Shown one piece after another: positions 22,649 to 34,100 of a DNA stretch of 64,000 bases. Origin of the DNA: Porites lobata (Eukaryota > Cnidaria > Anthozoa > Scleractinia > Poritidae); contig CALNXK010000002.1 in assembly GCA_942486035.1 (NCBI GenBank), forward strand, positions 4,877,501 to 4,941,500. Reading direction: 5' to 3'. How positions within the stretch are numbered: the stretch's first letter is position 1; every line of letters starts with the position of its first letter. The notes beneath the pieces are model-generated. The model made no database searches. It had not been told where the DNA came from and saw only the letters and a program-made list of their open reading frames with translations. A program made the translations under genes and the position numbers.

Positions 22649-25600
22649 CTAGGAAGTAAAAGAAAGGAAGAACCTTGTCACTCAAAAGAAATTTTATTTG
22701 AGTGATGTCAGTGATAACTAACGTTGTATTAATTTATAAGCCGTGAAATAATCTCTAGCACAAACTATTTGCGGCGGATTATTGAGGGGTGACCAGGTGG
22801 GCAGGTAGGTGGCGGTCACTCATCACTTGGCCTACTCGTGTATGTTCCGCCACCCGCGAACAGAGTACGAGTCTTTTAAAACGATTCAATTGCGAATGGT
22901 TACTGGAGATAACTTTGCCATCTTTCTTTTTATTGCCACGTTTTAACGTTTTAGAGGGTCCACAATAGGTTTGGCGGGATGCGGGATTGGACTATTTTTC
23001 GTGGTGATACTCGGAGATGGGGGCTAAAAACAGAAGCGGGATGCGGGAATTTTAATAACTAGCGGGAGCGGGATTTCCTATTTTTATGCGAGAATCGTAA
23101 GGGATAAATAGTGGGATACGGGAATTTAGTTTTGTCTAGACAAAAAATTTATTAGCGTTGACTGAAAAAAAGTGTTTCTTTAGTGTGTATACCGCCTTTG
23201 TAGTCAAGCTATGAGTGTCAAAGGACGTGAAGCCTGTCCAAATTATCACTTTTGTGTGTTGTTCGTCTTTTCTGGTTTTGCTATTTTCATCGTTTTCGTT
23301 ACTTGGAAAGAGGTATCAAATCACTGGGGTTAGAAATCACATTCATTAAGTTCCTCCATTGATCTGCACCGATTCCTGTTTTGTTCACGGATTTGACCTT
23401 TTCTGCTTTTGCCTGGACGGACCTGTCGGACCTGGACGATTCTTTGGACTGAGGGTTTGTTAAGTAAGTCTGGCCACGGTATGGCCACACCAGCACTGAT
23501 GGGAGTGGACAATCACGACAAGGTGGTAGACATCATAAATTGTGTGGCTCTGTATCACTAAAAAGCTGCCAGTGGGAATGCGTTTCTTCCGAAAGAAATA
23601 TTCAGAGCTCCTTTTTCAAGGCAGGTGAAGACCTTGAAAGTCGTAAAAGAAACAGTCAAGGTGAGTCGACCTGAGTTTTAGAGTTCAAGAGAACTCAAGA
23701 GAGGTCTGAGTTTCAACGACCTCAATATCCTTGTATATACGGTAACCTGGAATATCAATGGACTTTTTGCCCTGCGCTACGGTAGGGTAGGGCAGGGTAG
23801 GGTAGCCAATTTGGATGGAAAAGCAAACTTCCTGCTTGGAAGGGTGTCCGCATTTCGTCGTGCTATTCGATTCAATAACAGGTTTATGTTTTCATAAAAG
23901 ATACCATTTTCTCAGTCTTTACAACCTGTGTTTATATACATTTTCCTACACTCCACATAAACAATTGACAGAATTGGCTTCATCGCCTGATGGAAACTAG
24001 TAGCAAAGCAGTCGAATCATCGTGTGACAGACAGATAACATCAATCTACCTTTAAACTCCAAAAATACAGGACTTAAAATATCGACGTAAAAATGTACCG
24101 ATGCGCGGACGAAAAAATAAGCAAAACAGAAAATAAAGTTACGGTCACTTATTGTGATGTTGAGAACCTTGACCATCAAAACTGACAATTGTTAGAAGGT
24201 AAGTCTTATATAACGTCTATTTCAATAATCAAGCAAAAAATCTCGTATAAAAATGGGGCGGGATCGGGATTCAGGCGTAAAATAGATCGGGATGGCGGGA
24301 TTCAGAAAAAAAAATGCGGGAAAGCGGGATTTGAGAACCCCTATTGTGGACCCTCGTTTTAGGCAGGACTTTCTGAGAAATCGTGCTGATTTACGAAGCA
24401 ATTGTTCATAGCGTTCCTAAGTTCCTAAGAGATAATCAGTTTCTGTGACAGTCTCTTATTCGCCACTTTCACAATGCCCATATTTCACCCTGCTTTCTCC
24501 AACATTTTTGTGTAGGCATTCTTTTTAGTATCTCCTGCGGTATGAAAGCCGCGCCGAGAGAAAGCGAAAATAACGCTTATGCAAAATTTTGAGGGGTAAA
24601 CAAGATGTATTATGGCAAATGATAATGGTGACAGTATCAAAACGAGGTTAAATGCTCAGCCTTTGATATGGAAATGATTTTTTATTCTCATGCAAATAAA
24701 ACTCATTTTCACAAAAACGGTTTTGCACTTAGCCTCATTATCGAAGTGAGGGTTTTTGGAACTCGGAAGTGAGCTGCGTGAGCTTCCGTTTTTTGTTACG
24801 TGTCTGTAACAGCCAGTCACTCCTCAACAAACTGACCTCCATAGATATTTCCTCCTCGGATCTTACCATAGGCCAGATACTTCCCCTGCGAATTGAGAAA
24901 CGGTTGTTAGAGTTGTACAACAGAGCAAACAACAAAAAAGATATTTAATGTTTGAGCTGAAGGATTTTACGATCAGTACGTTAATAGAGAAGTTATACAT
25001 TAAAGGCGTAAAAACAGTATGGAGACTTCGCTCGTTTTAATACAAGCTGACGCAAAGCTCAATTCTACATCTTTTTCGGTATTTTACTCCAAGTAGGTCA
25101 AAGTATTACTGAGAGTCAAAATTTCTAATCAGTATCAAAAGAACTGGTCTGGGAACGGTGAAAAGGGGAAAGAAGCATTCCTGAAATGCCTTCACAATCT
25201 CGTCCTAGTCCTTGCGCCATTGCAACCCACCGAAAGGAAAATTTCACGTCTTAAAACGACTAAAACTCAAAATGAAAGTCGGCATCGAAAATAAATATTT
25301 TTGCCGTCATTATTAGGATACTATATAGATCTTACTACAAAAATATCATAGACTCAGGTAAATGAAAATGTATGTGTACTTTTTAGTTTGCCAGTAATGT
25401 AGCAGTTCAAAAGATTCAATCGGTTTAGTGTTGGTCGTTTGTTCTGCAGTATATTTAAGTTGTTCAAGTGTGCTGGTAATATTAGAGAGATCTAAGATTC
25501 ACGTTTATTGCAAACTCCGTCAGATTTAAGTTGAGAATTTCTCAGAACAGAAAATAAGCAGATAAAAACTGTCCAAAACAATTCTCACGGATAAAACTGG

Positions 25601-26845
25601 CGTGAAACTACTTATTTTTGAGTAGAAGTAATAAACATTACACGACAATTAAGGGAAAAACTTGGTCACGTGGTGGTACCAGTTCACGTTTGCCGTTTGG
25701 CGTAAACGTGAATCTTAATCTCTCTATTATTAAGTTTTAGTCTTTTTTTAAGGAATTAGACTGACCTTAACATTACCAAAAATAAAGTGGACCCAGTGAC
25801 GACAATGTGGATTACGAAAGGAGGGTGTGTCAGGATCCAACATGGCAACCAAGTAAAGAGTTTCGTTGTCCTGAGATAAAAAAGATAATGGAAAGATAAG
25901 GCTAGAATGACACTACTGCATCAAATACGAGGAGAGTTACATCTGATATACATAGCATTCGAACAACAACAGAGTCGAACCCTCCTTTCTGAAATGAACC
26001 AGACATTCCAAGTGTTTGGATATCAGATAAAACACTCTTGAGAGTCTTTGATTGCCTCACTTTATAAATTATTCATAAAGAATTTGCAGGGCAAAGTTTG
26101 CGATCGCGTTTGCAGACTTATTTACGGTTGTAGTTTCAACTTTGTTTTCTCGTTATAAATTCAGACCGATCAGTGTTTGACAAATTTCCGAGTTTTATAG
26201 CTTACTGGACTACGCTTACTCAAATACGAGGGGAAGGGTTACTGATTTCAAAATTCCGGCAGCATCACAATTTTCACCTCATTAAATTTGATGCAAGACC
26301 GAATGCGCTTTTCATTTTGCGTTAGAGATAGCATTAGTAAAGCTAAAATATTGACAATATATCTCTCCTGATACAGAGTGAATGTGGAGTCTTGTACTGT
26401 GGTTCTAACCTTTAATATAAGTCTTTGGAGGAAAGCCTTCATTATATTGTGTCTATTCAAATAAAACCTCTTTGGTGGTAGTTTCACAAGGTATAATTTT
26501 CTAAAAGGTTACATTTGCTTTTTTCTCTACGTTTTTCATGTTTCGGTCACTTCTGGGAGTGAAAGAGTTAAAGAGGATAAAAAGTACAAAACCAATTGAA
26601 CGTACCTGCGAAAACTTTACGACCGGAATGTCCTTGTTCACCTCATCAATAGGGACCATTTCGCCACAGTTTCTAGAATTAAACGTCTTCTCACCGATAA
26701 TTACTTCAGCAATTGGCAGCTCCATGCCGTTATAGCGAAAGTCTTCACACAAGTCTTGTGAGTTAGAATGGCTATCCTCGAGAAGACGAAGAGTATAAGT
26801 CGGAACAAAAACAAGTGAAAAGATAAACATTTTGGACGAGTTCAT
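22422..26845 (-). CDS. secreted phosphatidylethanolamine-binding protein (PEBP family)
   Basis: Four exons (26845-26606, 25870-25766, 24885-24837, 22648-22422; minus strand) with GT/AG sites and consistent phase give about 206 residues. The ATG at 26845 opens a hydrophobic N-terminus (MNSSKMFIFSLVF), a likely signal peptide. The family ligand-pocket motifs are present: LDPDTPSFRNPHCRHWVHF in exon 2, matching the DPDxP...HW signature, and GQGIHRFYFFVFKQ in exon 4, matching the GxHRY block. The C-terminus (DLQPVAMNMFRSEFQ) matches the PVAxNxF ending. PEBPs bind phospholipid head groups or small anions and can modulate kinases or proteases; a secreted form acts outside the cell or in the secretory path. 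Intron 3 contains a 1.4-kb transposon. Function beyond the family is unknown. Confidence 0.88.
22954..24355. mobile_element. 1.4-kb non-autonomous DNA transposon in the PEBP intron 3
   Basis: Terminal inverted repeats GAGGGTCCACAATAGG (left) and CCTATTGTGGACCCTC (right). Both ends are followed inward by repeated GCGGGAT motifs. Flanks carry a 6-bp direct repeat GTTTTA; read with AGGGTCC as the terminus, an 8-bp repeat CGTTTTAG (22947-22954 and 24355-24362) also fits. No transposase frame is present. Confidence 0.82.
24837..24885 (-). CDS. PEBP-like gene, exon 3
   Basis: 49 nt (16 codons plus one base) between cgcag and GAG|GTCAGT. It encodes GKYLAYGKIRGGNIYG, the loop before the final block. 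Confidence 0.82.
25766..25870 (-). CDS. PEBP-like gene, exon 2
   Basis: 35 codons between a ctcag acceptor and AAG|GTCAGT donor, phase 0 to 0. It carries the PEBP signature LDPDTPSFRNPHCRHW. Confidence 0.9.
26606..26845 (-). CDS. PEBP-like gene, exon 1
   Basis: 80 codons from ATG at 26845, with signal peptide and a Cys-containing N-terminal region (LCEDFRYNGMELPIAEVI). It ends CAG|GTACGT, phase 0. Reading on past this donor adds an unrelated tail, so the longer ORF to 26501 is not used. Confidence 0.85.
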
Positions 26846-27180
26846 TGTGTTGCCAAGGCAAATGAAGACGGCCTCTGTCTAGGCCGAATAGTCAAATTGT
26901 TTCCTCTTGCGAGAAAGACGTGCACACGTAACACGTGCCGCACGTGAGCACGTGGTCTGCTCAATTCTTTGTATCATACGAAAGCACTTTTTTATGGCTT
27001 TTTGGGCTGTTTAAGAAGATTCTAGAAGGGGGAGCAAGTTTACGATGGGTTTACATGCAGAAATTTCTATTCGTGTGGTGCCCAAGAAGAGAAGGATCGA
27101 GGAAGAATGAAAAATGGCGGGCGAGAAAAAGAAAAATGCAATTTGGGCCCTTCTGTTCTCTTTGCTGGCGTTAGTAACTA

Positions 27181-27468
27181 TCGTAAAATTCCGAAAATAA
27201 GCCTCTCCAAATATACCCCCCCCCCCACCAAACTGGTAACGTAAAAAACCCTCCGTTAAATCGCCCGTCCAAATATAAGCCCTCAGGGGGCTTGTATTTG
27301 GAAAATTGCCCGCAAATACAAAGTAAAACAAAGCAAAAACGGTAACTTTACTTCCAACTATAAGGCTAGCCCAATCGATTCTGAAACGCAACTTTTCCTC
27401 CGTAGATAAGCCCCTCAAAAAGGGCCTTTAAAAAATATGTCCCGGGGCTTATTTTCGTAATTTTACGA
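27181..27468. mobile_element. TA-flanked MITE, copy 1
   Basis: About 288 bp with inverted ends TCGTAAAATTCCGAAAATAAG and its near complement CTTATTTTCGTAATTTTACGA, flanked by TA on both sides. The interior is closely similar to 40434-40723 (shared caaatacaaagtaaaacaaa and ccaactataaggctagccc blocks). A TA duplication suggests a Tc1/mariner-type origin. Confidence 0.8.
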
Positions 27469-27633
27469 TACTTTTCAGCAGAATTAACGCAATTATCAGC
27501 TCCTGGTAACGACAAAGGAAATGGGCGGCCTTTATTGCCCTGATTAGCTACTGAACGACCCACTGCAATTTTTGTCTGGTTTGTCCGTAGTACTAGGATC
27601 TTCCTAGCGAATGCAGTTTACATATATGGTACT

Positions 27634-27973
27634 CAGGGGGGTACACTAGATTTCAAGTGACAGGGATGATCGAATGGGGGCAAAAAATTTAACCCCCCAA
27701 AAATATCATGGCCCAAAATTTAACCCCCATAAAATCCCATGCCGAATTTCCGAGCCTAAAAATTTCCAGAGGAACCACGCAGCCGCGATACGCGGGAACT
27801 ATCACGAATCTTCAGATTGTTTTGAATACCCAAAAAAATCCCTACTTAAATCAAGCTACCCAAAAACATACTTGCCAAAATTTTCCTACTCCAAAAATCC
27901 CGAAATTGAAAATTTCCACCACCCCCAAAATCCTTCGATCACCCCTGTCACTTGAAATCCGGAGTACCCCCTG
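27634..27973. mobile_element. MITE with CAGGGGG ends
   Basis: Inverted repeats: CAGGGGGGTACACTAGATTT plus CAAGTGACAGGG on the left, and CCCCTGTCACTTGAAATCC plus GGAGTACCCCCTG on the right. The two overlapping ORFs read across it (27674-28352) are Pro/Lys/Ser-rich translation of repeat sequence and not genes. Confidence 0.7.
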
Positions 27974-28905
27974 GGATATGGTGCTAGGGTCTTCCTCGCT
28001 CCACGTAAATAGCCCCTTTGTCTACACTTTTCGTGCCAGCTATCAAGCTTGGTGCACGTTTGAACGTAGCTACATTAAACGTTTGACCAGTTTCAAACTA
28101 TGCGCAACAACTTCCAACAACACACAGGAACATGCAATAACATGCAACAGGATGTGTAAACGGACGCAAAATGTAACATCTAACAACGTTCGTAGTTGTT
28201 GGTCAACAATGTTGCATCCGTTATTGAGGATTAACTCTCACAATTTCTTGTTCTTTGATAAGGAAGATGAGGGTAACAAAAAAGAAATTGCAGGTAAAGC
28301 AGACAGGCCTTTTACTTTAATGAAAACTAAACATCATCACATATGGCTATAAAAATAGTCAATACCGGGCCATAACGTACTGTGTTCAACAGTTTTAGTT
28401 TGTAGTTAAGCTGGGAGTAAAATGTGATTTGCCATTCCACAAAGAGCTGAGTCAGCAAGATTCTCGTTTAATCTTTACGACTTGAAATGTTATTTGTTAG
28501 GTCAAAAGGAAAAAGTTCTGAAAAATGTACTCAGAGAATGTAACATCGAATCTTGTAAAGAGAGTTCTTTCAGGCCAGTCGCCATTTCTAAACGCTCACA
28601 CACTAACAAAAATAAAGTGTGGCACGACAGAAAACACGAAAGACTTGTTCAAAATAGTAATAAGATGGAATAAAGGAAACTAAACAAGATATTTACTGTA
28701 AATGCTTTTTTCTCGCCCGAGACATCAATACTTTTCTTTGTAATGGCTTTAGGAAAAATAAAAAACACCGCAATTTACTCGAACCAAGAAACTAAATTCC
28801 TCTCATTCAATGAGTAATGATCAGTCTGATGCATTTCTAGTGAAATAGTGCCAAGAGCTGAAAATCCCACATAAGATCTGCGAAAGAGCTGTGTCCATAA
28901 AGGCT

Positions 28906-31167
28906 TTAAAGCACCTTGTCATGTGCATCATGAAGGTTCAAAATGTTCGTAATCGGTAATAATTCTCCTTTTTCATCCCTGTACTTTTCTTCGAACTTTC
29001 TAATGTCACTGTTACACTCGTACTTAAAAATATCCACTATTTTATTCCAGCGCGAAATCTTGCTACGCTGGCTGGCTTTTTGAGTAGGAGTCCATTGACA
29101 GAGTGGAGGCATGTCTCCCATGCCATTCTCCCACAAGTAGATGACATCGAGTGCGGTGACCTTCTTTGGAAGAATAAATTCTGCGCCCACTTTTTGAGGC
29201 GAAGAATCCCCTCCTACCATTTCCGAATCACTAGCAAACTCTTTATTTTCATCTTCAACTAACTGATCGTTCTCAGAGCGTACAGCGGTGAGCGACTCTT
29301 CCACTCGCGTAATCTGATCTTTTCCTGCCGTTTTAAAGCTAGTTAGACTTGACGCGAAACCTTTCGGCAAGTACGAAGGTGGCTCGTTTTCCAGATCGTA
29401 TTTGGACAGGATAGCGGAAACCGGCAATAGTTCACCTTTCGGATTACTAAACCTCTCCTCAAACTTCTCCCAGCTTCCACCGCAATCCTTGCGAAAGATG
29501 TCCACGATCTTCTTCCAGCGGAAGAGTTTTGTTTCATGACCAACTTTGTGAATCTTCTGCCATTTACTTACGGGTGGGAATAATTCGCAGCCTTCTTCCC
29601 ACAGCTGCACTACTTCCTTGGCAGTGACCTTGCGCGGGAGCTGGTAGATCTCGGTATCAGATCCTTCTCCGGCTTTCTTGCCGGTTTGCATTGTACCTGA
29701 AAAAGGACTGGATAGACTGGAAGGCGATTCGCAAGCGTCAAACATGGCAACGATGGTGGTAACAGGATACAATTCGCCGCGCTCATCAGAAAATTTGGAC
29801 TCAAACATGCTCATGTCCCCTTTACAGTGGTACTTGTAGATGTCGTATATTTTGGTCCAACGTGAAAACTTACTGCGCTGTCCAGATTTTTGAGCCGGGG
29901 TCCACTTATGGAGCGGTGGTAGATCCCCATATCCTGTCTCCCACAACTTTATAATGTCTTTAGCGGTGACTTTTCGGGGTAAAATGTGACTGGTTCCTTC
30001 CCCAGGGTTAGGATCTTCAACCTTAACTTCACCAATGCTGTTCAAAGGCGTTGTACTGGTGGCAGACAATTCTTCACTCGCTAAACCGCTATCTTCCTCT
30101 TTGCTCCCTGCGATTAAGCGGCTTCGAGCTTCAGGGATATCGAAAATGGGACCCGAGGTTGCGTTTTCAGCGTCGTACTTTGCAATAATCGATGAAATTG
30201 CCATGAGATGACCGCGATCGTTCGCATACTTTCCATAGAAGTGATCCCAGCTCCTGTTACAGTCCTTGTTAAAAATCTCCACGATCTTGCGCCACCGAAA
30301 TATTTTAGTCTCTTGACCAATTTTTTGCGCGCGTGTCCACTGGCAGACAGGAGGGAATTCTTCACAGCCCTCTTCCCAGAGGCGAACAATATCCTTTGGC
30401 GTGACTTTCCTGGGAAGATAGTAACGCACTTCAGTGGATGGCTGAGTCACACCACTGTCCGTGACTTTGGAATCAGCGTTACCTTCGCCGTCGTCGACAT
30501 CTTCGGATTCAGAATCCAATGAGTTACGAACTCGTTTCTTGCCTTCGTCGTCGGCCTCTTGTTGGCTGTTGTCTCCGCTCGAAGAAACAGTTTCATCAAG
30601 CTCTGTTCTGCTTCTACCGAGAAAGGCTGGCGTTTGCTGCGTTTCATACAACGACAGTATCGTTGTTACAGGAAGAACTTCTCCTCTCGCATCCGAAAAA
30701 CTCTCCTCGAAGCTCTTCATGTCGCCGTGATAATCAGCCTTGAAAATATCCACGAGTTTTTTCCACCGGGAAATCTTGCTCTGTTGCTTTAGTTTTTGCG
30801 TAGGTGTCCAATCTTTTATGGGTGGGAACTCATCGCATCCATTTTCCCACAGATTAAGCACTTCTTTTGCCGAGACTCTCCTGGGCAATTCGTAGCTTTG
30901 CACAGCTGGTTTAGACGCTTGCTGTGAGAGCCCAAGAAAAAGCTTCCCACTTATCTGGGGCACGTTTGGAGTGGGTGTGGTAGGAGACGCCCCTGAAGGT
31001 TCCTTTTGGTTAGTGGTATCGTCGAGGACCTCTTGAGGAGTTGTCGGCGTAAGGCGTTGAATAATGGGTCCTCCACTAGCTAATAAATGGTTTTGTGCTT
31101 CCACGAGGTCCGACAGCTTCTTGTAAGACTCTTCCAAAGCTAGATTGCGGTTTTGGAGAACCTTAAC
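28906..31167 (-). CDS. five-repeat gene, terminal exon
   Basis: 753 codons plus TAA (28908-28906). The acceptor ttttacttcag precedes GTTAAGGTTCTCC, which completes the coiled coil (VKVLQNRNLALEESYKKL). The apparent start at 31137 is a TTG inside the exon, not a real start. All five repeats lie in this one uninterrupted exon. Confidence 0.9.
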   Translation of the reverse strand, partial: VKVLQNRNLALEESYKKLSDLVEAQNHLLASGGPIIQRLTPTTPQEVLDDTTNQKEPSGASPTTPTPNVPQISGKLFLGLSQQASKPAVQSYELPRRVSAKEVLNLWENGCDEFPPIKDWTPTQKLKQQSKISRWKKLVDIFKADYHGDMKSFEESFSDARGEVLPVTTILSLYETQQTPAFLGRSRTELDETVSSSGDNSQQEADDEGKKRVRNSLDSESEDVDDGEGNADSKVTDSGVTQPSTEVRYYLPRKVTPKDIVRLWEEGCEEFPPVCQWTRAQKIGQETKIFRWRKIVEIFNKDCNRSWDHFYGKYANDRGHLMAISSIIAKYDAENATSGPIFDIPEARSRLIAGSKEEDSGLASEELSATSTTPLNSIGEVKVEDPNPGEGTSHILPRKVTAKDIIKLWETGYGDLPPLHKWTPAQKSGQRSKFSRWTKIYDIYKYHCKGDMSMFESKFSDERGELYPVTTIVAMFDACESPSSLSSPFSGTMQTGKKAGEGSDTEIYQLPRKVTAKEVVQLWEEGCELFPPVSKWQKIHKVGHETKLFRWKKIVDIFRKDCGGSWEKFEERFSNPKGELLPVSAILSKYDLENEPPSYLPKGFASSLTSFKTAGKDQITRVEESLTAVRSENDQLVEDENKEFASDSEMVGGDSSPQKVGAEFILPKKVTALDVIYLWENGMGDMPPLCQWTPTQKASQRSKISRWNKIVDIFKYECNSDIRKFEEKYRDEKGELLPITNILNLHDAHDKVL

Positions 31168-34100
31168 CTGAAGTAAAAGACAAATAAATAGGATACTTAA
31201 ATTATTGTCATGTAGTGCACCAGACGAAATCTAAAAAGTTCAAAGCCCGGCCTTAGTTAACACTTAAACCAGTATCCATCATACAGTGTAGCTGTACCCT
31301 TAAAAGCAGGAATGACAAAATGGATGAAATTCGCCAATATTTCGCCCATCATTTACAAGTATATATATCACATACATGACATTTTGACCATTTGCAGCGA
31401 TACATGTATGTATGCCCTTTGCAGGTTCACACAGTCACAGACACTTTTAGACAATAAGCAAACCCTTATTTCTCCCAGAAAAAGTGGAGCGAGTGAAACA
31501 CCCAAACGCGCAGGAAATTACCTCCCACGAGAACACGCAATATGCAATTTCTTGCGCACTTGCATCTTTCATTTGGCTTACATCTTTAAGAAAATTTAAG
31601 GAACTCTTCATGGTCCGTGAAAATTGCGCGGAGAAAACCCAAAAATAAAATGTGAAAGCATTAGAGAGTATTTAAGTAGAAGATGTTGATCAGGTTTAAA
31701 AATGACGTCACGTTTATCTATGGTCAATCACAAGTGCAATAAAAGCGACGGTAATGCTCTACCAAAAACATGAAAAATTCAAATCTTTTGCAAAAAGGGT
31801 GTGGTCGCAATAACTTGTTACCCAAACAGCACCAAATGAAAAAGCCACTGTTGATTTTCACTGTTTCATAAACTCTATGAGCGTATAGGAAGTATGGGAT
31901 GCTCTAGATACATAAGGTCAGTAGAACAGTGCTCTACTTTTTACGATTAAAAAGGCATAATTATTGCAGTAGCAAATAACATAATATAGGCCAGATACAC
32001 GAAAACTACACTGAATTCATGTACATGTACACATTATATCCGTTATCAAAGGCTAAATTAACCATACAAAGAAGTTCCAAAGGCGACACAATTTTTTTCT
32101 TTGTACCAACAAAACTGACTTTAAAAATACTAAAAATGTTGAACCTGTTGTTCAAGGTCCTCAAGTTTTTTCTGAAACTGTAAGGTGACTTGTTCAGCAG
32201 ACACTTGTTCTGGCAGCAACACATCCTTATTTGGGATCAATCCCAGAGCCACCTGCGGCATTGGTATCGGGCTATTGGCACTCACTTGTACATTGTCTAG
32301 TGAATCTGAAATGAGAATCAGAAAAAGGAACAAAATTAAAAAATTAATTTGTTTGTTCTGTTCTAAATGTACATGTCACTTTGGTGGCAACGTGTTTAGC
32401 AAACCTGAAAGTCTTCCCAGTACATTGTAATTCATTAATTTGAACCTCTAGCAAGCCAACTACCTCTCCTTACATAATTATTCCATGCGCAGTAAAAAGG
32501 TGAATACATGTAACTATTAGTAGCCTCGCTTGCAGACGTTCTTGTGGCTCATCATGCCAGGGATATCTGATGAGGCCCTAAGAACGTCTTCAAGGGAGGC
32601 TACGGAATATTGTAAGAGATGTGCTAACTTCTTTAGATTGCTGGTAGCCCTTCATACAACTGTATATGACTACTCAATCAAAACATGAAGGTCATGATAA
32701 TAAAGAAAATGATCACCCAGTAAAAAAAGTCAGCAAGAAATTCTCCTCATTAGTACAACAGGAGATGTATGGAAAACAGTAATGTGAATATGTAAGTTGA
32801 TATCAGGGCATGAATGTTAATAATATGACAAGTATATCACAGTATATTGGGCAGATAACTGATTTAGGTATCCTGGATGTGTTGTCGCTTTTGAGAGGCA
32901 GATGATCATGGCCTGATGGGGTATCAACAGTATGAAAGTAATTTGAACAATGTACAGCTGTTGACACCTTCCAGTGCATGTGTTACTTCATTGTGAGGAT
33001 CCTCTATGGCCAGAGGTTGAAAAACAGGCTGTGTCTGGTCATGAATGAGAACATCTCCTTGTGCAGGTGAGGCTATTGGAAAGGGCCCCTCACCAGGCAG
33101 GTCATGAAATATTTGCACTGGCATTGAGTCAATATCTTGCTTGATTTCATCACTGATGAATTTGACATCAGATCCAAGGTCTTCCTTTGGAATTTTCCTG
33201 ACTTCATCGCCGTCATCTTGTTCGGTTTTTCTGAAAAGTTGAAAATAATAAACATGCAAAATTTTATACATGTATCTACGTACACTTGTACACTGTAGAT
33301 GACAGTGTATAAATTTAATGATAATTATAACTTATTATCATTCATTCAAATATTTCCCTGATTCTGATTGGCACACGCATAATTCACCACAACCAGCTAC
33401 TGATGACCAAATTGGAAAAATTTAGCCATTAATCAACCCATGACGTCAAAAATGCAGCTTTCTTGCAGGTTAATGCACTGTCAACCAAGAAGACCTGGGG
33501 ACGAGGTTGAGTTGTTTTGGTTGTGAAAACAAAAATGGTGGACATTTCACTCATTTCAAGAGTAAGAACTAGGCTAAATAATAGCTAAAAACATGGCAAG
33601 AACAGCAAGAAGACAACTCGAAGGACGACATCTGCTATTTGGAAAATATTTGCGGAGCTGAACAACCCTAAACGTGCACTATGAGTCTATCGAAGATGAA
33701 CTTAACATCGATAGAGGTAAGCATGTTTAGCTATGTTTTTAAGCAAGGAATTATTTTGAATGAATAATAAAACAATTACGGCCTAAGGCCTCCACAGATA
33801 ACACCCTCCTCAATCTCCATAATTCTTCATAAGATACTCAGCCTCATTCATTAATTGTTAATTATTATTCATTCAAAATATTTCCTTGATTCTGATTGGC
33901 TAAAAGCAAATGCACAATTCACCATAACCAGTTACTGATGACCAAATTTGGAAGGGTTTTGTGTTTCACGAGGAAATGATGTCAAAACTGCAGTGTTCTT
34001 GCAGGTTAATGCACCATTAACCAAGAAGACCTGGGGACGAGGTTGAGTTGTTTTGGTCGTGAAAACAAAAGATGGCGGGCATTTCACTGGCAAAACTATA

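Noticed and set aside
26501..26605. Read-through end of the PEBP exon 1 frame
   Set aside because: A strong donor at 26606/26605 joins in phase to the family signature in exon 2; the read-through tail has no family match.
27674..28352. 214-codon and 93-codon plus-strand ORFs
   Set aside because: Run through a TIR element and repeat sequence; Pro/Lys/Ser-rich translation without domain.
30114..30792. Several ORFs in other frames of the five-repeat exon
   Set aside because: Shadows of the long minus-strand frame.
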